Part shown: piece after piece, positions 10,688-23,006 of the stretch
Position numbering within the stretch: position 1 is the stretch's first letter
How the letters are laid out: every line of letters starts with the position of its first letter
DNA from: Microthyrium microscopicum
Taxonomy: Eukaryota > Ascomycota > Dothideomycetes > Microthyriales > Microthyriaceae
Reading direction: 5' to 3'
DNA length: 64,000 nt
NCBI GenBank assembly: GCA_010405405.1
Contig: MU004243.1
Location: 801,340-865,339 of the forward strand
Position numbers and translations under genes: made by a program
Notes under the pieces: model-generated
Told to the model about the DNA's origin: nothing
Database searches by the model: none
Seen by the model: only the letters and a program-made list of their open reading frames with translations

Positions 10688-13600
10688 GGCGACGCCTTGT
10701 TGGCCCTTGGGCCCAGAAGCTCACGAGGTTGGTCAAATCGGTAGCCGAGGGTGGTTGCAGGAGCGGAAGATAGTGCTGTATGGAGGCGAGAAGAGACAGA
10801 AAGCGCAAGAACAGACTCAAGGCGATGCGAGGCTGGGTGCAAGAAGAGATGTGAGGTGAAGAGAGGAGTAGGTGGTGATGGAGTTGGAGATGGAAAGCTG
10901 CGAATGAGTTTTGGAGGGCCGCCTTTTTTGTTTTGGTCCGTGCGCGTTTCTCGAGATGGACTGATATCGACTCGGTATCCGCTAAGGTCTGTTGAGCCGC
11001 TGTTTGATGGTTTTACCCTTTGGCTGCACTTTGTGGATGGGTAGAAGGGTGCTGATGAGTAGTCCTTTGTCTCAACTGGTCTTGTTTCACTTCTTTGGAA
11101 GTGTCCTATCTTCAGACGTTCCCCCGGAGCAGTCACGATGTACTTCCGGTACTACAGCAAGCACCAGCAAACCACCAGGCAGGCGCCAATCCACTGCAAC
11201 TACCTCCTCTACATGGACATGACCAGGAAAACCTCCTTTTGATGAATGATCAATCCAGTAACCAGTTCTTCACGCTCACTGTGCTGGCAAAGACACCCAG
11301 ATTGCTGGCACCAGTCGATTGTTCAAGCTCGCGCCGATGTCTTGACATGCATCATTAGCGTCTGGATGGCATTTGACAGCTTGCACGCCGTGGGGGCATC
11401 ATAATTCTCCGATACAAAACCCTATCTTCTCCCGGTCTTACACTGAACAATCTCTGAGCAGCGGGACTTTTGATTTTGAGCGTGCCCTGCTACCTTCGAC
11501 TCGAGATTTCCATCACAAATCCACCTATCCTACTGGGGTTGGCAAAGAATGACTCTTCTGGCTGCTCGCCTCAGTATTACACGCCGCGCTGCAGATGGAG
11601 CAGAGGTAATTTGATACCATTAGCTCTGGCAGACGGGCTCGATGTACCCCAGCCGCTGACACCACTCATCACTAACACCCTAGCTTTCATCTCTTATCGA
11701 TCCTCGAAGGCAATGAAGATCACAGTGACCAGTACGCACGACGTTGACATCGACGTCGGTGGACTCAAGAAGCGCGATAGCGTCCAACGACGGCGACGAC
11801 AGCATCACAGTCGAGAAGCATGCCACTCACTAAGAGCGGGATTTGTTACTTCTCAAAGCCGAAGAATTACTAGAATATGGACGAGACTCGAGAAGAAAGA
11901 GAAAATGCAAGCAAAGAGCCGGGACTTGTCACCAAGCGCAGGTGTTATGGAGAACCGGCGCTTCTGCTCAGTAGATACTTCAACAACTCGCAAATTGCAT
12001 CGAAAATACCAATTACTTGGCAAGAAGAGCAGCATCGGCTGCCCCATTGTCAAAGAAACTGAAGTCAAACTGGCTATTCCTCTGATTCAACGTCGGGCCG
12101 TTGCTATTATTCCTGCGCAGACCACGACACCAGCGCCCAGCTTTCACGATCCTCAGAATATGTCCAGCTGCTTTATCTTGATCAAAAGACAGGTCTTTAT
12201 ACTCCCAGAAGTTAGAACTAGTGTAAACCGCGGCGCATACGTTTGTCCATTTCAGCCTTGTCCTTCTACCCCTATTCGCCCTGCACTCGCGTGGCTGTCT
12301 ATTTGTCCGGATGCGCTTGCTCTTCTCTATACTTCATAGCCTCAGTGCGCTTTTACCAGCTTGCCCACACGTGTCAGTGAAACAAAAAACCGATAGCTTG
12401 TAGAGCAATGGCTCGGTAGCAAACTCAGTCCTTGTCTTGGCGTTTGCTCCCCCTTTTTCGTTGCGCCATACGTTTGCTTTCTCAGCAACATCAAGCAATT
12501 GTAACAAGCACGCGGGACCTAGTCAAGCATGGAGACTGTGACTGAAAGCTATGGACGCCAGTGACGCTGGATGAACGCATGGAGCGAAGACAGTGTTGGC
12601 GAGCTGGGCTTTCCAACAAATCAGGGGTAAACTAGATATGTTTCGCCGATTGCTCCCCGTGCTATTGCGTCTTGACTACCGTAACCATTGTGCCCGTATT
12701 ACCAACACTTAACCATTGTATACCATTATACGAATCGTAAGGAGCGCTTGCGGGATTCGACTCATGCGGCGGAGAAGTAAGGAAAGGGAGGGTAGAGCTC
12801 GATCGCTACGCGATTTTCCTGAGCTCAGTTAGCAATCTTTCTGCGCAACAGCAAACTAGGCACTTGCGGCGTATGATGAGCTTCAAAGCTTGCTTTCGTT
12901 CGCATCTAACACGCAATACAAAGCCAAAGCGCTGCGGCAAGCGCTTGTACCGTCGTCAACCGCGTCGGCCATTCCCCCTTGCATCACTGAAGCATTGTGT
13001 AAGATAAGGGATACTCTTGCAGTTTTCTATGTATCGAGGTGAATCTCTGATAGTAACAAGATGTAGCAACATGGTCTTGGCCAGAGCAATCTGTCTTCAT
13101 TATCTTGTAACGGTCAACCGATTCAAGCATACGCGGTTTCCTGCTCGTTCTAGCGTCTGCTTGAATTGTTAACCTTCTCTCTCTTTTCCGAAGCTCTTGG
13201 AGCTTCTTATAAATTGCAGCTCGCTATAGCTTGACTTCTAATAGCAGTAGTATTTTGAGATCGTGCTTTGAGCTTTAGAGTGGTAGTATGCGGGTCGCGG
13301 GTCGGTGGACGGGGCCGCGTCCAGTACTGTTTTTCTTCGCTCCTTTTGCTGCACTTCTGTCCGTCAGTGCGCTGGGGAGGCTAGTTTCAAGCTGTAACAG
13401 AGACTTGACAGTAATCCATGTGTCTTCCGAAGGCAGTCCTGCGCAGAAGGAGGTTCAACCAGACTCCGACGTTCATCCGGTCTGTGAAAAGACCAGGGCG
13501 GAGTGCCGCGCGTCGTGAACCTCGAAGTAACGTACGAAATGGGGGATTGAATCGCGCACTAGATTGTTTGCCCGTGACTTGGAGAGCCGCGCATGGTCGT

Positions 13601-16600
13601 ATGAACGTCGGCGGAGCTTCAATGAAGAGGTCGACGGAGTGCCCCTTCGCGCTTGCAGCGATGAAAGCCAGTCCTGATTCCTCAAATCTAAGAAGCAATT
13701 AGGGTGTTATCCGAGGTTCTGACTGGGCAATTCGCGGTGCTTTGTGACTTGATAGTGTTCTTCGATCATGCGCGCACCGCTTCATCTGTTTCTAGCTCAT
13801 TGGTTATCGTGCGGTGGGTTTGTCTCGCTTTGCGATATGCTCTTCGGGCACTGGAAGAAGAATTCTAGTTGTCGCGAGATGGGAATGATGATGGTCCAGA
13901 CGCTCCGATGAGGCCTGGGCGGGATTGTATTGCTGTTTTTTGTAGTTATTTGCTATCGGCGACGGCTTTCTGAAGGGCTCTGTCGCTTCTAAATCCAATG
14001 ATAAGATCAAAGTCTAGGTTGACCAGTCCGAGGGGTGGCTGGCGCGGAAAGAAAGGCTTGTTATGAGGCAAAAGTAGTGCCAGCTCAATGAGTTGACAAA
14101 ATACCTAAGCCGATGCACCAAGTAAGTCTACTGGCTGCCGTGGCCGCGCCTTGGAAGAACAAGGTCCGTATGTTTCTCAAGTCCAGTGGCAGCCATTGTC
14201 GGTGATGGGAGGGCGCGTTTCGTTGCATCCAGTGGCGGAGGATTCCAATTCTCAGCTTCGCCGTACGGCGCAACCTTCTTTTCAGCTGTTTTGCCTTATC
14301 CAGAGGCTCCGTCATCAAAAGGGGGAGAGTTTTGCCATTGTGCGATCGTAGTTTCGAGGTTTGTGGGTATGTTTAGCCTTCGCGCAATATCTTTCTAGGC
14401 GTCTTGGATTGTCGAAGACGGTTCTTTGTGATGCGCTGCTATGTCTGAATGGTCCGTCAACAAAGGAGAGGAGGCCCGGTGGTTATTCGGTTGGTGTCTG
14501 GATGGTCGGAGGTAGTTTTTGCTGCCGTGATGGACTCAACACCATGGTTTTGCCATCCAGGGCAGTCTGCAATGGGTCTCCGATGGGTTCTAAGATGCTT
14601 GAAGGCATTTCAAAAGGAACAGGGGCTTGATGATTGGTAGCTGAGACTTGTTTGAAAGATCGAGTTCGTGCTCTCAATCAATGTGAGCACTTTTTAAAAC
14701 TTCCGGGCCAGGTTGTTATGATATTTCGATGCTCACGGGCTTCTGTTGAGGCTGCATGAGGACAGGGGTGGTGATGGATGGGTCATAGTAGAATGGAAGT
14801 GGCGATTGATGAGGAAATTTTATGAGCTTGGGAAGGCACTTTACAACCACCACTAAGTTATATCTTCAAAACTGAACGTATGCTAGAACAAGAACCTCAC
14901 TTGATTGTCTCGAAGGCTTATTGGGCCAAAATGGTAGAGGCTCGGTCCTTCCCTGTGGACTGGTGTGGCGTTTTCGTAAGGTCGCTATGAGGCTGGGCAT
15001 GCTCACCACCGAACATATCCTCCACACCGGGTATTTGGACTATCTAAGAGAACTCTGGGAACGACTAAAGCTCCGGTATGACTGAATGACAGTTGTTCAG
15101 TGTTCGATGCACGGGCCTACTTCGAGGTGATATGGTCTCCATCAGTGGCGCCTCACTGATCTATCATCAAGAATACAATCATCACAAAGCAAATCCAATT
15201 AGATAATAACATAAGATATCCTGTCCCGAGACTCCTACCGTGATTCCATAGCTTCCAATGGCTCAAAGTGCGTGATACAGGTCCGGGAAGGACCAAATCC
15301 AAAGCTCTCCAAAGCCTCAATCTACTATATGTACACAATCAGTAGCAATTTTCTCTGCGCCTAAATTCGACACATCATTGCACACAAAGTAGTCGAACTA
15401 TAAGGCTTCTGTGTCCGGATCCGATGTCTCGTTACCTGCTATGGCCTTAAATTTTTGTTTTATTACGGCTTAACTTTTGCTCTGTTTGGCATCGCTCTGG
15501 TTCGATTCCGGGCGGCAAAGCTATCTTTTTGTGCTCTGAAAGCTCCAATAAAATCAGAGCAGATGGAGAGTAGGTTATCTTCTTAGCTCATGCTTTTTTA
15601 AATGTGAATTTATTGCTGTACTGGTGGTGGTGACTTCAGGGGGTTGAAGTTGAAGTTGAAAATGTCACGAAATGGTGGCCGACTCTTTGAACTCTACGAA
15701 CTCCTAGCGAAGGTGGTAGGTACTACCACCAATTCTGAGTAAAACTCTATTATTCGCAGCGTAATCAATGGCACAATGAATAGAGAACTGCACGTGTGGT
15801 AAATACAGTATTTGAAGATAGAGAGCGGTAAATAGTAGTCACGATAGTCGTGGAAGTACGCCAATTTTCTCGCTGACTTGGTGTGGGCATATCATTATGT
15901 TTTAACGGAATGACTTAACTTTGGCCCAATTCTGCAGAAAGCTATCATTTTCCATGGCAGAGTATACTGCACGCATCTTGTGGTAAGAAAAGCCATCTGG
16001 CAAAGAAGCACCCCAAGTTCATGGTTGACATGGTGCTGGACCAGTCGTTTCGCGATGTGTTGCGGACAACAGTCAAATTCCCCTGAACTAACTGATGGAT
16101 ATTGGCTGAAATCCATGAATATTGTTCTTTGCACTCGTCGCAGAGTTTCTATCGAGTAACTATGAAGTAACAGCTTGAAAAGTCTGATGAACTAGAACAC
16201 AAAGACCTTTTCACAGCGTACCGGAGTCGTCGGGATCCTCCGAAAACCAGCACAGTCAAAAAGATGTACTACAGTTTTTCAACACTAGAAAGTAAGTCTA
16301 AACTAAAACATTGACCACCATGGAACTAAATTTAACAAAAGAGAAATTTTTCACGATCCAGGAACAGGTGGTATTTACGCAATAGAAATCAAAGTCCGGT
16401 AGGCTTCTAGAAGCCGCATGTCCATATAATTGGTTGATCAGCTCAGGGAACCGACGGCCGCATAGGCTTTGACGATGGCGTGAGGTTAGTGCTATGATGG
16501 CGACAGAGTTTTCATGAACGGTGTGCTCTTGAATTCCGGGGTAAGTAGTGAAGAATCTGCAGGAGACATCGTGATGCCGCAGATGCCGACGGCGGATTTT

Positions 16601-17898
16601 GGGACTTGGCCTTGTTGTGATGAGCACCAGACATGAATCACAGGATACAAGCTTTATGGCGGAGTCCAGACAGTCGGTGCATGAGCTCAAGGAGAGTTTT
16701 CTCATCATTCCGCTTCGCTTGGAGCATACCTGTAGGTAGTGTATGCTTTGGATTGTTTACGCAGCTAATGAACGACTAATCTGCCTTTGGGGTCCTTTTA
16801 CTTCGGACAATTGGTTACTAATGATGTCTGGTGATCTTGTTGGTCGTCGAAAGTGCGCATGGCAAGTACTTCCCTAATTGAGTTACGGCCCGCGGAAAAC
16901 GCGATATCGTGGCGTAAAAGCTCCCCCTGGATGTTTTGGAAAATCGCGGGGAAAGAGCATGCACTTTCATCGCCTCGCCATGTTGATCCCGAAGGAGGTT
17001 TCGTTCTCTTCTCTTTTTGATCGTCGACAAGATTTACATGCACATTCTATGCATTTCGGTCTTCACCTACACTCCAAAGATAATGTAAAGACACAATAGT
17101 CTATTGTAACCGAATCTGATAGGGCTGGAAGCCTACAACGTGTTTCCTTATCGCCCTAGCGTCTAGAATTCCGATTTCAGCTGAGTTTAACCGCCAACCG
17201 GCTTGCAATCTGGGAAATCGGATGTTTAATTGGCGACAATTCGATGTTATTGTACCTTGATTCTCAGCCGCGATTTGAGGCGTAGCTGAAGTAATCCCAA
17301 TTAAGCCAGACGTGTGTGGTTATCTTATACACCGCTACGGATTGAGCCTGCAGACTCAGTTGCGAAGCGTACACGATGCATTTGTTGGCGTCAAACAAAT
17401 GGTCATTTACCGTTTGGATGGATAAAACAACCAATTCGAGAGACTGATGACAAGAGGCCAGTGCAGGATGCAGTTGATATGGCAGAGACTTCAGCCAGCC
17501 CATTCACTTACATAACAGGAACCAATAGCATGGCTGCTTGACACACCAAAACTGCTTCATTGGATTCCCAATGCTTCACCAGCCTTGTCAGTCGTTGCGC
17601 AATTGATGAAGTGGTTTAATCATAAGAATATCTCTTGTCCTGCTTTATATTATTTGAACTTATTCCAACCTACAAAATCCTCAAAATCTCACTTCATACA
17701 TACCATTACCTACTCTACACAACAACCCGAAACTTACCCCACAAAACCCATCGCCGAACGGTTGGCTAGTACGAAACAGATCAAGCTTTTTGGCAACACT
17801 TACCGGCTGCACTTGCCCAAATTGGACTTGGCTACCCATTTTCCTGCGCAGTGACGACTGACGTATCAGAATTTGCCTGTGGCTCAGTACTAGCAAAT
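10688..17898. other. Seven-kilobase stretch without a supportable gene
   Basis: This holds the vac8 5' leader on the left and the arrestin gene's upstream region on the right. Many short frames overlap in opposite directions, notably near 13.3-13.7 kb and 14.1-14.7 kb. A 289-codon frame at 11470-12339 has no recognisable domain and Arg/Ser-rich random-looking composition. A perfect 8-bp-arm hairpin (GGTGGTAG / CTACCACC) lies at 15712-15730. I see no tRNA, rRNA or transposase. Confidence 0.4.
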
Positions 17899-19533
17899 AT
17901 GCCTGCGGCACGACTACTTCTCCCCAATGCCCTCCATAAGATCCAGCAAAAGGCCAGCGAATTGCGGGTCAACGCCGCCTCAATATCATCCAGTCTCTCT
18001 TCCTCTTTATCCCAAGCATCATCTAGCACATCATCACTCGGTTCATTTGCCTCAAGCGATCGGCCCGATCGCGAAACAATGGATATGCTCAAAAGACACA
18101 GCATCTCATTAAATTCTGGCAAGAGCCAACGCAAGGACTCATCCAGCTCGTCGTCGTTATTCACAATAGAACTGGTCACCGAGTCACCACCCTTGATCTC
18201 TTACAATGAGAGCTCTGAATCGACGGGGGCTATTTATAGCGGCGAAATCAAGATCCGAATTCTCTCCACCTCACCACAAATATTTGAAAAGATAGAAGTT
18301 CGCCTACTACGCACCAACACTATTCGCAAACCTGTATCTTCAAGTTGTCCAGATTGTTCTTCTATCTCCAAGACTTTGAAAACATGGCAGTTCGTACCAG
18401 AGGAATCTTTGTCCCTATCGCCTGGAGACCATAAGTTCCCTATAAGTTACCTTTTTCCGGGAGAATACCCGACGACTACACATTCACATCTTGCTCAAGT
18501 GGATTATGCCTTCAAAGGTATTGCGCAGATTAAGAACTCCGAGAAACTCACATTTGCGCAAACTGTTGAGCTCAAGAGAGCCATCCGTCCCGGACTGGAG
18601 CGCCAATCCATAAGAGTATTCCCTCCAACCAACATGGCTGCCAATGTCAAACTCACCCCAGTATGTTTCACTAATAGCGAAATACCTGTCACACTCAAAC
18701 TTTCCGGCATAACGACTATCGGCGAAAAGCAAATCACAAGGTGGAGATTACGCCGCCTTCTATGGCGAGTTGAAGAGTACCAACGTATCTGGTCGCCCGC
18801 ATGCGCTAAACATCAATCAAAACTCGCAGCAGGCCAACAGGGCATCAAGCATGAAGAAATCAAAACTATTGGTGATGGCGAGGTCAGCTTCAGCAAAAAC
18901 CCCTGGAAAACCGATTTATCTACTGGAGAGATCAATTCCGAGTTTGTCGCAATTCTCAACCCGAAACACAAGGTTCAAGTTGGTTCTGCCGTTCCTGACA
19001 TCAATCTCATGATTTGGCACCATCTTGTCGTCGAGATGATCGTGGTCGAAGAATGGGCTACCAAAAAGACACCTACCCGCTCAACTCCAACTGGCGCCGC
19101 CAGAATCCTTCGATCTCAGTTCCCACTCAAGATCACCAACCGGGCTGGACAGGGTGTCGCTTGGGACGAGGAAATCCCTCCAATGTATCAAGATGTTCCT
19201 TCCAGTCCACCGATCTACCAACCTGGCGAAATCGCCCCTATGACTCCTGGTCTTGCCCATATTTTGGAGATTGACATTGCTCATGCTGGCGAGGCTATTG
19301 AAGATTTTCATCTTGGCGAACCACATGCCATGGCTCGACAGACTGCTGTTGCTAGTTCATCGAGGGTGACCAGACGGGGTTCCAGTGCTTCGAGAGAACG
19401 GCCACAACGCGCACCACTTCGGCTTTCGGTAGATGACTTTATGCAAGAACCTCCCGAATATCGAAGAAATGATGAAGATGAAGAGCCAGAAGTAGATCTT
19501 CAAGTGGTTGATGGAAGTGCTCCAGCACGATAA
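17899..19533 (+). CDS. Arrestin-like ubiquitin-ligase adaptor (LDB19/ART1 type)
   Basis: A single exon of 544 residues. I chose the ATG of MPAARLLLPNALHKIQQK because upstream in-frame sequence has no ATG. After a Ser-rich N-terminus, an arrestin N-domain runs from about residue 90 (GAIYSGEIKIRILS, a PEESLSLSPGDHKFPISYLFPGEYP block, LAQVDYAFKGIAQIK). A C-domain-like region follows (NSEIPVTLKLSGI, then a DGEVSFSKNPWKTDLSTGEINSEF segment). The C-terminal tail carries three PPxY motifs: PPMY at about 427, PPIY at about 437 and PPEY at about 518. Alpha-arrestins of this family recruit the Rsp5/NEDD4 HECT ligase through PPxY motifs to ubiquitinate plasma-membrane transporters for endocytosis; that role is taken from the family. 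It stands alone, not near any transporter gene. Confidence 0.88.
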   Translation: MPAARLLLPNALHKIQQKASELRVNAASISSSLSSSLSQASSSTSSLGSFASSDRPDRETMDMLKRHSISLNSGKSQRKDSSSSSSLFTIELVTESPPLISYNESSESTGAIYSGEIKIRILSTSPQIFEKIEVRLLRTNTIRKPVSSSCPDCSSISKTLKTWQFVPEESLSLSPGDHKFPISYLFPGEYPTTTHSHLAQVDYAFKGIAQIKNSEKLTFAQTVELKRAIRPGLERQSIRVFPPTNMAANVKLTPVCFTNSEIPVTLKLSGITTIGEKQITRWRLRRLLWRVEEYQRIWSPACAKHQSKLAAGQQGIKHEEIKTIGDGEVSFSKNPWKTDLSTGEINSEFVAILNPKHKVQVGSAVPDINLMIWHHLVVEMIVVEEWATKKTPTRSTPTGAARILRSQFPLKITNRAGQGVAWDEEIPPMYQDVPSSPPIYQPGEIAPMTPGLAHILEIDIAHAGEAIEDFHLGEPHAMARQTAVASSSRVTRRGSSASRERPQRAPLRLSVDDFMQEPPEYRRNDEDEEPEVDLQVVDGSAPAR

Positions 19534-20391
19534 TGCACAACTTTTCTTTTCTGTATAGCATTGCATTGGGCGGCAAAGTTATTTCTTCGACTTATTTTTG
19601 AACAATCACGATACCCTCGGTTAGCATTTATCAAGATACGGGGACTGGTTGTGGCGTTGAGCGGGTTCTAAAGGAACAGCATGGCGTTGGTCTGAGAAAA
19701 AAAGCTGGAAGCAAACATCGTTGAGCTTGCTGCTGAATGCATATCCTAGTTATCATCAAATGAATCTAATTTTTTCCATCCCTAACAACTTTTGTCAACT
19801 GACCTATCTACATTCCTAATCTCCTATCTTGATACGTCCAGCCAACTTCTCCACACTTGCTTCTACGTCACTGAGCACTTGACATGCTATCATTTATAGC
19901 GATAGCTCGATTTCCCGGTATTGCAGTATAAGGTCTATAAAAGCTCTCTGAAACAAGTATATGATCGGCGTACTCCTTCAACAACCCCGGTCCTTCCGTC
20001 CAATAAGATCAGCCTCCTAAACCTATAGTGTCAATCTAAACAGACCTCCACCGATCTCAATATCAAGGCACCTCCAACCCTCGAAAGTATTCCTGCTTAG
20101 AGCTCACACATTTTTCCAAACTTTTGGTTGATGCCCTGCTGTAGTCCATAGATGCCCTGTATTAAGTCTCAAATTATACGTCATTGTCCTTTCATGTCCC
20201 GCTTCTATAGTTGCTGTTATAATTTCTTGATAAGATTGATATTAACGGGAGATCGACTTTGATCTGCTTTAGTTCGGTCTGTTAAATTGCCTTTTGAAAT
20301 GATGTAACGGCGCTTAAACTATGTTGCTATATACAGACATCGTGCAGTTCTAGTAATTTGTTGGACTCAACGTTCGTTCAACTCTGCTAAT
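19534..20391. other. Intergenic, AT-rich, no gene
   Basis: Likely the 3' UTR of the arrestin gene and the promoter of the cutinase gene. No open frame of interest or repeat was seen. Confidence 0.5.
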
Positions 20392-22079
20392 ATGCATATC
20401 TCAGCAACAACGACTCTTGCCCTTGCTGGCGCTGCTACAGCGCAAAAATGCTCGCCTCTTGAACTCATCTACGGTATCACTTCCATCCCCATAACCACTT
20501 CATCTTACTGACCTCCCTTTCCAGCGCGCGCAACAACCGAAGCACCAAAAGATATAACCGCAACAGCCACTCCCGAACAATTCGATGTCGCAGCAGCACA
20601 ATTCTGGTCCAAAGGCTACGGCGCCGCCGGCTACAGTCTCTTCACCAATATCACCGCTCTCATCCCCTCTGCCACCGGCTACCCAGTCCACTACCCAGCC
20701 AACTGGGACTCGGCGACATCCGCACCCACCGGCGTCAAAGATATGCTCGCGAGACTGGAGAGTCAGGCGAAAGCATGTCCGCAACAAAAGTTTGTGCTGG
20801 GTGGCCATTCGCAGGGAAGTGGTGTAACGGTTGCTGCAATCCCAAAGATCAGTCCCGAGTTGTTAGCACGCGTGGTCGCAGTGACTATGTTTGGGGGGCG
20901 TGAATGTCCTGAGGCTGTGACGGGGAGGTGTAGGAGTTTTTGTAATGCTGGCGATGTAAGCACAACCATCCCTCTCTCCGCCTTGGTCACAAAGCTGACT
21001 TTCATATCCAGATGTGTATGCCTGGCGCCAAACGACCCGCTCCCAACTCAAGCGGTGCCAGTCCACCACCGCCAAAAGATAGTTCCTCCGCTCCCCCAGC
21101 ACCAAACGGCGTGCCGAAAACATCACCCGTCGAAGGAGCTCAAATGGGCACTCCACCACCAAAAGGCACCCAACCACCACCCCAACCCGCCGCACCGTTG
21201 AAAACACCGCCAAAAGTCCCCGTCGCACCCGCCTCAGGAGCAGAAATACCACCACCATCACCACATACTAGCCCAAGACCCTTCCGGCGCCAAGTACATC
21301 CACCGCCGTTCCCAGCGAAGGAGGAAGCAAGAGCAAAAGGCACACTAGCACCCCTCTCCACACCACCATTCGTCCCCATCTCACCAGCCTCAGGCGCAGA
21401 AATCCCTCCCAAGAATCTACTCATGAAACGACAAACCGTACCAGCGCCAAAGCCAATGTCAGTATCACCAGTCGAAGGCGGCGAAATCAACAAAACACCA
21501 CCAAAAGGCACCCAACCACCCCCTCAACCTGCGCCGAAAGCACCCCTCCCAGCATCGCCAATGTCAGTCTCGCCAGTGGAGGGCGGTGAAGTTAATAAGA
21601 TTCCCCCACCAAAAGGCTCAACTGAACATGCAGTTCCAAGGGTGCCCATCGAGTCTGCGAAGGGTGCGGCGATTCCGGCGACGAAGAGTATACCGGCCGG
21701 CCCACCAAGTAGTCCACGCATGAAACGGCAGTCTATGCCGAAGAGCCCCGTTGAAGGTGGAGAGGTGAATCCAGTGCCAGCGAAGGGATCGCAGGCACCG
21801 CCTCAGCCTGCGCCGTCGCCGAAGATGCCTGTTTCGCCGGCGGAGGGGGCGGAGGTATCGCCGAAGAATGTGTCGAAGGGTGTGACGAAGGGTAAGGCTG
21901 CGATGATGAAGAGACTGACGACGGGGATGGATCGTTCAAGGGAGGTGGAGGAGCAGGGACATCAGCCTGTGAGTGTGGCGGGTGATAGTGCGCATACGAT
22001 ATATAATAAGGATGGGTATTATGTTTATGCGGCGGCGTGTTTTGTGCAGAGGATGTATGTTGCTGCTGGGGGGAAATAG
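20392..22079 (+). CDS. Secreted cutinase-family esterase with a repeat insert inside the catalytic domain
   Basis: Exons 20392-20473, 20525-20955 and 21012-22079 give 526 residues. Residues 1-18 (MHISATTTLALAGAATAQ) form a signal peptide. The cutinase fold begins with CSPLELIYARATTE. The nucleophile is Ser123 in GGHSQGSG, and the catalytic Asp is 171 in FCNAGDMC, the family's usual C-N-x-G-D-x-x-C block. In ordinary cutinases the catalytic His follows about 13 residues later. Here the ending AGDSAHTIYNKDGYYVYAAACFVQR, matching the family's C-terminal HxxYxxDG helix, appears only at His499. The intervening roughly 320 residues are Pro/Lys/Gly-rich repeats. Family members hydrolyse cutin or related esters outside the cell. 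The second intron falls exactly after Asp171. Whether the protein is active, processed or repurposed is unknown. Confidence 0.88.
21120..21875 (+). repeat. Degenerate protein repeat encoded within the cutinase gene
   Basis: About eight degenerate units share a core SP(V/A)(E/S)G(G/A)E(I/V), usually followed by a PPPKGTQPPPQPAP-like linker. Dibasic sites interrupt the array: K178-R179, R263-R264, K310-R311, K409-R410 and K471-R472. Three of the five are MKR and three are followed by Gln. Dibasic KR/RR is the known recognition site of the Golgi protease Kex2. DNA-level identity between units is moderate, so this is an old, diverging array. Confidence 0.8.
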
Positions 22080-22546
22080 GGGGTATTTGTATGATATGAC
22101 GTTTTTTTGAATGAAGCATTTAAATTACTCACGTTGATTCCTCAGGATTATTTGAGGATGTTGTAGAGTTTTTCATTTATGATTAGTAAAATCAGAAGTG
22201 TTGTAAACGATCAAAAAAAAAACGGGCTAGCAATGGTGGGACGTTGATGCCCCTGTTACCCCTTCTTCTATTTACAGTTAAAGAAATAGACTTGATCTTT
22301 AGTCCCTAAGGGTAAATTCCAATCCCCTATTCCAAGGCCAAGCTGTGTGGCTAAGCAAAATAATGTGGCAAGTGGCCTCGAACATCACAAGTCCCGACCA
22401 TCAACAGATCCCAACACTCCAGCAAGCCGGACACCAGAGAGATATACTATCTTTGCACGAACTTGACCCTCTATCCTTAGGAAAATGCAATCAAACGAAT
22501 CCATAAGTCTGTGAACTTTCGAGTGCTCTTTCCAACAAAAATCTTC

Positions 22547-22775
22547 TCACCTCAAAATCTCCACGGCGCGCGTAATCGACATCTCAGCCTTGCCCTCAGC
22601 CTTATGGCAACTTTCCAGCCTTGCGCGTAACAGTTTCTCGATCTCTCGAATTTCATTTCGGACTCCTGAAACCGGCACGACAAAGAATGGTTATATAGCA
22701 GCGTATACTCGTTTGATCGAAGTTATGGATGGATGTTGAGCCGAGCAATGGAGGTGTTGGATGGGATTGATTCAT
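22547..22775 (-). CDS. Small coiled-coil protein, 61 residues, hypothetical
   Basis: Exons 22709-22775 and 22547-22665, joined by a 43-nt intron (GTATAC...TTTCAG), give 61 residues. The product starts MNQSHPTPPLLG. Its second half is a charged helix containing RNEIREIEKLLRARLES, SCHKAEGKAEM and SITRAVEILR. The second exon reads like real coding sequence (amphipathic spacing of Ile/Leu, no rare residues), and the splice signals restore the frame exactly. I do not recognise the family; it has the look of a small subunit of a larger complex. The intron is at the short end for fungi, so the first exon is less certain than the second. Confidence 0.5.
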
Positions 22776-23006
22776 TGAAAAGCAGGTCAGGTTGAGTGGA
22801 GAGTGGCTAACATGTTATGACGGTTTCGATCATTAAAGAGCTAAGTTTGGCAAGGTTAGAGACCATTTTACTTAATACTCCACTCCTCCCTGGCGCCAAT
22901 ATGGGCTCGGCCGATTGTATTTTCTATGACCTTTGAAGTCATTCGCTCACTTCAATCCAAATTGTCATGATCTGCTCAACAGCAACTTGATCACTGTACA
23001 CGTATT

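Noticed and set aside
11470-12339. 289-codon plus-strand frame
   Set aside because: No domain, Arg/Ser-rich arbitrary composition, and other frames in the same place look equally coding-like. It is kept only as a note under the gene-free interval.
13387-13702. Opposed 103- and 94-codon frames
   Set aside because: They overlap almost completely on opposite strands in GC-richer DNA and neither has a recognisable motif.
15495-15515. GGTTCGATTCCGGG, like a tRNA B box
   Set aside because: No matching A box, no acceptor-stem pairing and no cloverleaf can be drawn from the preceding 60 bases.
16298-16708. 136-codon Cys-containing minus-strand frame
   Set aside because: No signal peptide or spaced Cys pattern, and no splice-supported extension.
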